Positions 46,996-54,782 of a stretch of DNA of 64,000 nt are shown here, one piece after another. The stretch covers positions 104,384-168,383 of IMG/VR virus record IMGVR_UViG_3300017971_002536; one strand, 5' to 3'. Numbering within the stretch: position 1 is the first letter of the stretch; each line of letters opens with the position of its first letter. The position numbers and the translations under genes are program-made. The notes beneath the pieces are model-generated. The model searched no databases. It was not told where the DNA came from and saw only the letters and a list, made by a program, of their open reading frames with translations. This DNA comes from a virus.

Positions 46996-47510
46996 AGTCC
47001 TAACTCCTTGAGTTTCTTTATCGTTGATGAGGCAGACTTGTGTAAAATCCCAATTCCACCACGTGCCTTCCATTGTTTTATATTTTCATCCATATCGTCA
47101 ATCAATATAGCATCTTTCTTAGCAAAATCTTGTTTATCTCTCGCCCGTCGAAGTATCAACTCAACATTACCAAGATTACCCTTGACCCACATATGCTTGC
47201 CACGTGGGCTCTCAGGTATTGTCCTTGCAGGAGCGGATAAAATTTTTACATTCTTGTTCTTGATGTAATCCCATAATTTTTTACCGTCCTTCATCCAAGG
47301 CATTTCACTCCAATACTTGAGTCCACCTTTACCGATTTCGCTCCAAAAGGCTTCCGTTCCCTCTTTCTTCTCATATTTTCGACCATCTTTTATTCCAGTA
47401 AAATTCTCAAGTTGTTTGTCGAAATCAGTAAGTACGCCATCCATATCACAATAAACGGTATACTTATATTGATAAATATATTCTTTTATTAGTTTCGATA
47501 ATTTAAGCAT
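46992..47510 (-). CDS. CTS-tagged HAD-family phosphatase / 5'-nucleotidase
   Basis: 172 residues. The tag MLKLSKLIKE ends I-K-E at residue 10. Right after it, YTVYCDMDGVLTDFD is the HAD motif I with both Asp at 22 and 24. The cap and motif II region (KYWSEMPWMKDGKKLWDYIK, then VKILSAPARTIPESPRGKHM) and motif III/IV (KKDAILIDDMDENIKQWKAR) are in the usual order. The size fits 5'(3')-deoxyribonucleotidase or small phosphatase types. A nucleotide or 3'-phosphate substrate would fit the RNA-repair neighbours, but specificity cannot be told. Confidence 0.75.
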   Translation of the reverse strand: MLKLSKLIKEYIYQYKYTVYCDMDGVLTDFDKQLENFTGIKDGRKYEKKEGTEAFWSEIGKGGLKYWSEMPWMKDGKKLWDYIKNKNVKILSAPARTIPESPRGKHMWVKGNLGNVELILRRARDKQDFAKKDAILIDDMDENIKQWKARGGIGILHKSASSTIKKLKELGL

Positions 47511-48036
47511 AGTCTAACCCTTCCATTACTTGCTCTTTTTTGTAATGTGTATAAACAGTTTTATTATTTTCATTCTTTTTCGCCAATGTATTCTTTCTTC
47601 TATTCGTTCCTACCCTTTTATGTGATATATGAATCCATCGACCAAACTCCCAAATGATCTGATCATAGGGCAAGCCCGAGTCGAGCACAACCCATTCGAA
47701 AATTTCCTGAATCGTGTTGGGCGGTATCTTGATGTCCGCAGCTTGACCAAACCTGTGTTGTGATCGAGTCGATCCACCAACGGCTGTGTTGAGTTTTTTA
47801 TTCCGGAATCCTGAATGAATCTCTACGTATGTTCCGTAATGAGTCCGTATTGGTTCTAAAATGATGCTGCATAACGCCTCAAGGTTTCTCATTTCATCTT
47901 CATTTGGTTGATTATTTATATTCTTACGAATAGCTGTTTGACTTATCGTAAATTCGCCATATGTAAAATGTGGCGATAACCTATATGAATCCTTATACCC
48001 TATTACTTCAATGGGCTCTATATGTTCATTACTCAT
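47503..48036 (-). CDS. M15-family peptidase, probable endolysin
   Basis: 177 residues. FTYGEFTISQTAIRKNINNQ is the N-terminal region of M15A/M15C-like peptidases. The zinc site is HSGFRNKKLNTAVGGSTRSQ, then HRFGQAADIKIP (H-x6-D type), and WIHISHKRVGTN supplies the third ligand. These enzymes cut D,D or L,D bonds in peptidoglycan stem peptides. No signal peptide or tag is present, so release would depend on a holin (candidate at 30668-30940). It overlaps both neighbours by 8 bases. Confidence 0.85.
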   Translation of the reverse strand: MSNEHIEPIEVIGYKDSYRLSPHFTYGEFTISQTAIRKNINNQPNEDEMRNLEALCSIILEPIRTHYGTYVEIHSGFRNKKLNTAVGGSTRSQHRFGQAADIKIPPNTIQEIFEWVVLDSGLPYDQIIWEFGRWIHISHKRVGTNRRKNTLAKKNENNKTVYTHYKKEQVMEGLDYA

Positions 48037-48523
48037 TTTCTCTCTCCCTAATATTCAATTTTTGTGACCAAATACTACCACTTTGTATAATTTCAACATA
48101 ATAATGATCTTCAGCTTCTAATTTATCTTTATCTTTTTTACACTTTATTGCTTTATCTCTAAATCTTTTATCCGATGATAATATATACTCTATATCAAAA
48201 CTTGGAGTGGTAAATCCATCAGGATAATGATAAACAAAACCCCAATTACCAGGCCCATATATTTCATCACCTTTTTGTTCTAAATAAGGAAGCATTTCAA
48301 AATAATATCTATCAGCATATCCATCTACAACTATTCCATGACCACTTGCTTCAGTTGTAGCTTTTGTTAGATCGGTTTTAGTAAAACAACCTATAATTAA
48401 ATCTTTATTATTTTTACCTTTCCAATTAAGAACGATTGAGCCGTTACTACCTGTTGGGCTTCCATAAATCCACTCGTTTATTTTACTTGCTTTTAATTCA
48501 CATAATGGACAATCTTTAGCCAT
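48029..48523 (-). CDS. Unrecognised protein with N-terminal C-x2-C
   Basis: 164 residues. The start MAKDCPLCELKASKINEWIY has one C-x2-C pair, and single Cys residues at GCFTK and KCKKD could complete a metal site. The middle has alternating strands (SNGSIVLNWKGKNNKDLIIG, DGYADRYYFEMLPYLEQKGD). No catalytic triad is evident. It lies between the virion Hint protein and the endolysin, so a role in entry or lysis would fit, but I have no direct evidence. Confidence 0.45.
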   Translation of the reverse strand: MAKDCPLCELKASKINEWIYGSPTGSNGSIVLNWKGKNNKDLIIGCFTKTDLTKATTEASGHGIVVDGYADRYYFEMLPYLEQKGDEIYGPGNWGFVYHYPDGFTTPSFDIEYILSSDKRFRDKAIKCKKDKDKLEAEDHYYVEIIQSGSIWSQKLNIRERENE

Positions 48524-48539
48524 TTTTTACTCCTATCTA

Positions 48540-49466
48540 TTATGGTTCTTCATTCTTTTCTGCATTTTTCGCCCATATTCCATTGGCAAAATATGCATCT
48601 ATATCCTCAACATCTAAACATATTGTATTTACTTTCTCATTATGAAATGTTATACTTTGTATTTCCCATTCCGTTTCATCTTCTTTAAATAATTTGTCGC
48701 CAACTCTAAGATTTATTACCCTTATCCACGACCATTTATTATCTCTTTTTGTAAATATTCTATGTTCAAATGTTACCTTTAACTCATTTAATGACCCAGA
48801 ATTTATTGTAAAATATCCTTGCCAAATACTTGGCTTAACTTGTCTAACTTCAGAATAATCTATATGCCCATCAAAACTTTCCGTTGACCAAGTATTTAAA
48901 AATTCTCTCCCTTCAGGATGTTTATCAGCTGGAGTTGGTATTCCGGCATTATAAGTTTTTATCCAATCTCCAACTTTTACATCTTCCATATTTATTATTG
49001 AACCATCTTGTTTCTCAACTTTTGTTCCATACAAAAAACATCCACCACCTGCTGGTTGAACTGATACACCCAATGACAAATCAAATGTTGTATAATTACT
49101 CATATTACCGGCATCAGTAACATAAACCGTATCCGCAAATTGATCATCCCAATTATATACTGCTTGATCACCTTGATTTAGTATTGTACAAGATGATTCT
49201 CCAATTTGATTTGTCCACGAATAATATTGTGTAGCATCAAAAACTCCAGACGCAATCCAACCGCCTTGTAGAGTCCACACTATAGCATATGTTGTATTTT
49301 GTAATTCCGTAGGAGTTGTGTCTCCTGTTATACTTCCTGCAGTCAAACCAAAATTACCTTCATTTAATTCAATTTCGCCGGAAATCCAACCGCCTTCTGT
49401 GGCGACACTTATAAAATCAGCCGCACTTTGTTGTAAATCTGCTAACTCGCTAAGACCGATCGCCAT
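48540..49466 (-). CDS. Virion protein with a C-terminal Hint (hedgehog/intein) domain
   Basis: 308 residues. Residues 1-140 form a beta-rich tail-type domain (GSITGDTTPTELQNTTYAIV). After AGGG, Cys143 opens a Hint domain: CFLYGTKVEKQDGSIINMED, VKVGDWIKTYN (block A-type), LKVTFEHRIFTKRD (the T-x-x-H of block B) and NLRVGDKLF. It ends YFANGIWAKN at residue 301, where intein-like domains normally end in HN; here Lys precedes the Asn. Seven residues follow. Self-cleavage at Cys143 with partner ligation is plausible; full splicing is not, since no real C-extein exists. It overlaps the S74 fiber gene, its possible partner. Confidence 0.75.
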   Translation of the reverse strand: MAIGLSELADLQQSAADFISVATEGGWISGEIELNEGNFGLTAGSITGDTTPTELQNTTYAIVWTLQGGWIASGVFDATQYYSWTNQIGESSCTILNQGDQAVYNWDDQFADTVYVTDAGNMSNYTTFDLSLGVSVQPAGGGCFLYGTKVEKQDGSIINMEDVKVGDWIKTYNAGIPTPADKHPEGREFLNTWSTESFDGHIDYSEVRQVKPSIWQGYFTINSGSLNELKVTFEHRIFTKRDNKWSWIRVINLRVGDKLFKEDETEWEIQSITFHNEKVNTICLDVEDIDAYFANGIWAKNAEKNEEP

Positions 49467-52400
49467 CTTCCAAGTCCTTTATTCGTTTTTCTAAATCACT
49501 TATCTTTTCATTTTGTTCCTTTATCGCTTCTACTAACAATGGAACAAGTTTTTCATAATGTATACCTTTATATCCATCGCCCATCTTTACAACGGCTTCA
49601 GGTATTACCTTTTCTACATCTTGTGCGATGAGTCCTACATCATGTTTTCCATCTTCATGCGGGATACCTGAATCCTTCTTATCCCAATCAAACTCAACTC
49701 CACGAAGTTGTATCACTTTTTGTAGTGGATTTAATAGTTGTGATATATTCTTTTTAAGATTTATATCAGATGTCGTTAACGCTGTTATATTTCCACTCGC
49801 ACCTATATTTCCACCTACATAAAGTTTGAATGTTCCTGTCCATCCAGTATTAGCAAGAACTCCAATACCAACATCACCACCGTGATGTATATTCAATCTT
49901 GAATCGGCCCTCGTCACTTCACCTGCAGAACCACTTGAATTCAACGCAAAGTGTAATCTACCACGACCCCACGAATCTATATCTTGAAATAAAATCGCAC
50001 CTTTATACGTATTTGCAGTAGTTCCGTTTTGGAAGATAAATCCACTTTGAACATTAGTACTGGTATTAGTATTGTTTAATCGTTGATATGTACCATCAGT
50101 TCCGTCAGTAGTTGCAACATTAAATTGTACCAATGGTTCAGCTTCAAAAGTAGCGACATTTTCAAAAGTAGATGTACCTGCAAAGTTAGCACTACTTGTT
50201 ACTCCTAATTGAATAGTATTAACCATACTACTTGATATTACTCCGCGAACATCTAATTTCGTTTGTGGCACCCAAACTCCAAGTCCTACTCTACCTGCTA
50301 TATCATCATTCGCTACGTTTTTATAACCTGCTGGTGCAGCACCCGCACCTTTTTTATAAGCTGAAAATTCAGGTGGATAAATAATCAATCCACAATGTTT
50401 ATCTTCTATTGTTGTAACTGCATGAAAATTAGATCCAGGACTTGTCCACAAATCATTCAATGAACCGGTCCACGGATTACCAAATACTGACGGTCTAAAA
50501 CGAGTCACAAAAGCCCAAGCAGAAGAACCTGGATTACCCGCACCACCACTAATATCTTTTACTACTCCATCTGCAAGAATACCACAAGAAAAATAATGAT
50601 CATTACAACTACCCCAAATACCAGATTTTATTGAATCTCCACCACCACGACCTTGATACCCTTTTATTGCTGCGTTCACATTTGAACCTGTATAATCACC
50701 CCAACCTGCAGCAGATTGTGTCGTTACCGGCCATATTTCTCCACTTAAATTATCGTTTTGAGCATATAACGTATATGAATGTTGATCAGGTTCCATTCCG
50801 GAAATATTTCCAGTATTATTTTCTTTATAATAATTGTACGCTGTCCATCGTCCAACCGGAGATTCTCGTTGTTCTACATGGAATTGAACTTCGTCAAGTT
50901 TCATTCTATCACCAGTAACCACTGTATGTCCTATTATTTCCGTTGTTTCCGCATCAGCATCAACAGTTACAGCAGCAGTTGATGCGGAAATTCTAAGTAT
51001 TTCAAAATCAGAAACTAAATCTGCCGATCTTGAAACAAAAACAATAGAAGCTTCATCAGGATCAAATCTTATAGCCGTATTACGACCACCAGGACTTGTA
51101 TAACTTCCAATTAACGCATCTTCATCAATCGTAAAACCCGCAATTCGTCCTGCACTCGCACTTATTACTCCATTTGCACCTACTTGAAATTCCGATGAAG
51201 ATATAAATAATGTTTCCTTCAACGTTCCACCGGTCACAGCTGCGCCACTAATAAAGAAATTAGGACAACATTGATCATCACCAGAATAAAGAGCATCAGG
51301 ACTTAAATTAAATCCACCTATTTTACCATATGTAGCATCAACAGAACCTGTAATTTTCAATGTGGTACTATCCCACTCCATATTATTAGTAGAATTACCA
51401 ACTTTGAAGTCGCCATTGTCATACCAATAATTGTTGTTGTTGATAAAAATACCATGATTTGAACTACTAACATTTGATCCAATAAGTAAATTACCAGCAT
51501 GAACTTTTCCGGTAAACGATCCCGTTGTAGCAGTAATTTTACCAGTCAAATAAACATTTTCAGTAAAGAGTCCAAATCCAGGTTGTGTATCACCATAAAG
51601 AAGTCCAGGAGATAATCCACTCAAATCTCCAAGTCTTACTTTCAAATCTAAATCATATACTCCACTACCAGTTCTTTCTACTATATCTATATAAGGTGTA
51701 TACGGATCGCGTGGATTCGCATTCAATCTAATATATCCACTTTGACTTATACCAGTTGAAACAACTACTTGTCCAGGTTCATAACTAAACGCACCACTTC
51801 CGCTATCACCAATAATTGAGTCGCCACTTGGATCGGCGAGCTGTCCAAAATTCCACGGTTCATCACTCTGCCAACTTCTCGTTACGTAAATGTAACCCCG
51901 AAAATCTGTTGAACTCGCGGGATCAAGTCGAGACGAACTCGTTACTAAAACATATTCCGTTGTAAAACCGGTGTCGGTTACTTTCTTGACCTTCGCCACT
52001 TCACCATTCGTCCAACCTGAAGCATTTTCTACAGGCCACTCATTATACGTTTGATCCGCAGGATTTGCGGACATCGTTACACTTCCACTTATCGTTGTCG
52101 AATTGGCGACCCATAATTGACCACCAACCGCATTGACGGTCTCTTTCTCAAATACGGTCGTCCTCAACGTTCCACGAATACGTACATTCTCAAACTCACC
52201 ATATCCATTAAACGCACTCGTTATTCTCCATCCCCGTTCGCCAGATACATAGTCAGCAGTTTGTAACGTTCCATTACTATCTATTATTATGTTACTCGCA
52301 GATAAGAAATAATGTCCTATCTTCCATCCACCTATTGAACCCGTACCAGCAACCAACGTTCCATAAATCGTTGCGTTTGACGCGGTCAAGGCTCCGGCTT

Positions 52401-54723
52401 CATTTACATAAAAATTTGACGATGATATAATACCACTACCACTTAACATAAATGTTTGGTTGGGCGCCATTAACTTGCCTTCAGGTTGAATCTGCCATCC
52501 ACCTATCGAACCACTCATAAAATGAGCATATCCAACTTGTGTGATAGCAGCTCGATAATAGTTACCAGTGTCCGGATCATAATAAGCATGTGGATCAGGA
52601 GAAATACCACCAAGCGGTACTTTGATTTGATTAGCTTCAATCGATCCACTAAAGAAACCATCAGTAGCATAAATCGAACCGGTTACCTCAAGTCGTCCAG
52701 TATCCGTTCTAAATCGAATAGCGTGTGGGCGATCAGACCCTGATGGTATTTTTTGACCACCATGTATTTCTAATCCCACTCCATCATAGCCACCAGGATT
52801 ATCTACCGTTAAAACTGATCCACTCCACAACATAAATCCACTTGGACCTGTACCATCAATAGCATGCGACCAACCACGATAACCTACGTTTCTCAAATAA
52901 GCAGACCTTACACCCGCCATTTCAATACCTTCGCCAATAGCATTTCCAATATATACCGATCCCGTAAGAACGTTATCAGTTCCCTCTATATAAATGTTAC
53001 TTCCTCTAAAACTAAACTCAGATGAAGTAGCAAAAGTATCAGCTCTTTTACCCTCAAAATCATAAAACTCTGCTTTAAACTCTAACTTGTCGTCTCTTTG
53101 CCAGTCAAGTATTGGTATAGTAAGTATAGCATTATCGGGCGAAAATCCGGTCTCTTGTGATGGTTTTATAGACATTTGAGATATATACCAATCACCAGAT
53201 GGAATAACAAATCGTATGTGTCCCGTTCCAGTATTATCAGCTATAAAGGATGCTTCTACTTCACCAAAATTTTTCTCGTCGCCAGATATGTTTTGTAAAT
53301 CAACCTTCCCTACTAACTTTCCTAATCCACCAACTAAATCAGTCTCGGAATCATTGAAAGCAGAACCTGACATATAAATTTGAAATTCACCTTCACTTCC
53401 GGTAATCGTCTCGCCAACCATTTCAACTATCTTTGGTTTTCTAACACCAACAAGTCTCGCGGTAAAAGTGTATTCACTTCCTTCATTGAAATTTATATCT
53501 TGAACCGGGAATACGGTATAAAAGAAATCTTTGGGGCGACCCGTTTGACTTCCACTAATATAAATAGCATCCCTTATCTTAGAACTATCCCTTGATAAAC
53601 TTGGAAACGCATCATTTGAACTAAATCTTGAAGATGTCCAAAATGAATCTATTATTGTTTCATTATATATCAATCCATAATGTATATCATAATTAACAGT
53701 ATTTTCGTCAATCATTAAATCTGGGCTCTCAAGAACAACGTCACCCATTAAATCAAAATCTCGATCACTACCTGCAGACTTCATAAAAAGTTTGAGAGCA
53801 TAAACATCGCCAGAGAATGTTTCCATATCCGCAATGTTTACTTTAGCAAAAGATTTATAATTTTCAGTAGCTGAATAAGTTGGTTCTATCTCATATCGTA
53901 ATGAATAAGGACTGTTTATAAAATCTTTTGTATTACCTTTTGTTCCTATCGCCAGTGTACGATCTATAAATGATTCAGGTAAATATGAACGTTGTGTATC
54001 CGGTGGGCTATATGGTTCACCTGCAATAGCAGAATTAACATTTACCACTTCCTTTATTGTCGTTTGATATTCATCATTGTCGCCTGCGATAACATATGGA
54101 GTTGGTACGGTTAACGTTCCACCTTCCATCTGGCGTATAAATGCTCCACCGGAAATGGATAACATATAATCACTTCCTACCATTTGTCCCGCAACAGAAC
54201 CACTCGTATAATCAACCGATTCAGGACTTGAACTTGTAGTATATGACCTAACTAAATAAGGTGTATATAATTCCTGTGCGGATATAATAGGAGGCTTATA
54301 AAATTTTATCGGAGATACATTTCTTAAGGCAGGATCAACGGTAATCGTCTTTTGCCATCTTACATTTAGATGATTTTCCCATTCAGGAGGAACATTCTTT
54401 GCTTCCCCTGCAATGGTTAATGTCGCAGCACCATAAAGTTCATCGGAATACACATAAATAGAAACCACCCTGGATGAACCTTCAATATAATCAGGATACT
54501 CTGAATATATTACATTCCCTTCAGCATTCAATACCTCAACTTTTACTTCACTATTCAGCTTGAGTAAATCAGAGCCATCGATGCGGAAAGCGGTCTTACC
54601 ACCTGGGAAAACTTCAGGAATACCTGATACACGAAAATATTGAGAATTTGGGTCGGTATCTTCTATAAAAACATCGATAAGGTGTAACCCAATGTATTGA
54701 TTACTCTTTCTTTTGATCGCCAT
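49450..54723 (-). CDS. Giant virion fiber with C-terminal S74 chaperone domain
   Basis: 1757 residues from the ATG at 54723; the ATG four codons upstream is part of the ribosome site (GGAGATTTTT). The N-terminal part has beta domains (DSQYFRVSGIPEVFPGG-like strands). The shaft contains repeated GSIGGWKIG / GSIGGWQIQ / GKIGGFNLS units, each followed by a S-G/ISSS-x-F strand, a known fiber repeat in marine T4-like phages. The end is a peptidase S74 domain: TTSDINLKKNISQLLNPLQK (catalytic Ser-Asp-x-x-Leu-Lys), then DVGLIAQDVEKVIPEAVVKM, YEKLVPLLVEAIKEQNEKI and a coiled coil. It trimerises, then cuts itself off. Confidence 0.85.
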   Translation of the reverse strand: MAIKRKSNQYIGLHLIDVFIEDTDPNSQYFRVSGIPEVFPGGKTAFRIDGSDLLKLNSEVKVEVLNAEGNVIYSEYPDYIEGSSRVVSIYVYSDELYGAATLTIAGEAKNVPPEWENHLNVRWQKTITVDPALRNVSPIKFYKPPIISAQELYTPYLVRSYTTSSSPESVDYTSGSVAGQMVGSDYMLSISGGAFIRQMEGGTLTVPTPYVIAGDNDEYQTTIKEVVNVNSAIAGEPYSPPDTQRSYLPESFIDRTLAIGTKGNTKDFINSPYSLRYEIEPTYSATENYKSFAKVNIADMETFSGDVYALKLFMKSAGSDRDFDLMGDVVLESPDLMIDENTVNYDIHYGLIYNETIIDSFWTSSRFSSNDAFPSLSRDSSKIRDAIYISGSQTGRPKDFFYTVFPVQDINFNEGSEYTFTARLVGVRKPKIVEMVGETITGSEGEFQIYMSGSAFNDSETDLVGGLGKLVGKVDLQNISGDEKNFGEVEASFIADNTGTGHIRFVIPSGDWYISQMSIKPSQETGFSPDNAILTIPILDWQRDDKLEFKAEFYDFEGKRADTFATSSEFSFRGSNIYIEGTDNVLTGSVYIGNAIGEGIEMAGVRSAYLRNVGYRGWSHAIDGTGPSGFMLWSGSVLTVDNPGGYDGVGLEIHGGQKIPSGSDRPHAIRFRTDTGRLEVTGSIYATDGFFSGSIEANQIKVPLGGISPDPHAYYDPDTGNYYRAAITQVGYAHFMSGSIGGWQIQPEGKLMAPNQTFMLSGSGIISSSNFYVNEAGALTASNATIYGTLVAGTGSIGGWKIGHYFLSASNIIIDSNGTLQTADYVSGERGWRITSAFNGYGEFENVRIRGTLRTTVFEKETVNAVGGQLWVANSTTISGSVTMSANPADQTYNEWPVENASGWTNGEVAKVKKVTDTGFTTEYVLVTSSSRLDPASSTDFRGYIYVTRSWQSDEPWNFGQLADPSGDSIIGDSGSGAFSYEPGQVVVSTGISQSGYIRLNANPRDPYTPYIDIVERTGSGVYDLDLKVRLGDLSGLSPGLLYGDTQPGFGLFTENVYLTGKITATTGSFTGKVHAGNLLIGSNVSSSNHGIFINNNNYWYDNGDFKVGNSTNNMEWDSTTLKITGSVDATYGKIGGFNLSPDALYSGDDQCCPNFFISGAAVTGGTLKETLFISSSEFQVGANGVISASAGRIAGFTIDEDALIGSYTSPGGRNTAIRFDPDEASIVFVSRSADLVSDFEILRISASTAAVTVDADAETTEIIGHTVVTGDRMKLDEVQFHVEQRESPVGRWTAYNYYKENNTGNISGMEPDQHSYTLYAQNDNLSGEIWPVTTQSAAGWGDYTGSNVNAAIKGYQGRGGGDSIKSGIWGSCNDHYFSCGILADGVVKDISGGAGNPGSSAWAFVTRFRPSVFGNPWTGSLNDLWTSPGSNFHAVTTIEDKHCGLIIYPPEFSAYKKGAGAAPAGYKNVANDDIAGRVGLGVWVPQTKLDVRGVISSSMVNTIQLGVTSSANFAGTSTFENVATFEAEPLVQFNVATTDGTDGTYQRLNNTNTSTNVQSGFIFQNGTTANTYKGAILFQDIDSWGRGRLHFALNSSGSAGEVTRADSRLNIHHGGDVGIGVLANTGWTGTFKLYVGGNIGASGNITALTTSDINLKKNISQLLNPLQKVIQLRGVEFDWDKKDSGIPHEDGKHDVGLIAQDVEKVIPEAVVKMGDGYKGIHYEKLVPLLVEAIKEQNEKISDLEKRIKDLEDGDRS

Positions 54724-54750
54724 AAAAATCTCCATTACACATAGTTATTC

Positions 54751-54763
54751 ACATATAAATATA
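54751..54763 (-). promoter_or_regulatory. Putative late promoter box of the giant fiber gene
   Basis: Minus-strand TATATTTATATGT, 28 bases before the ATG at 54723. The plus-strand sequence ACATATA-AA-TATATGT is also a near-perfect palindrome. Confidence 0.55.
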
Positions 54764-54782
54764 TGTAACGAAGATTATTACA

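Noticed and set aside
46798-47073. Longer start of the small gene at 46798
   Set aside because: It would run 78 bases within the HAD phosphatase gene without a ribosome site; the ATGA overlap at 46995 explains the start better.
48540-49466. Full protein-splicing intein
   Set aside because: Only seven residues follow the terminal Asn and the penultimate His is Lys, so splicing with a real C-extein is not supported; cleavage alone is.
54724-54735. Upstream ATG of the giant fiber
   Set aside because: That ATG is part of the GGAG ribosome site (ATGGAGATTTTT) of the chosen start.
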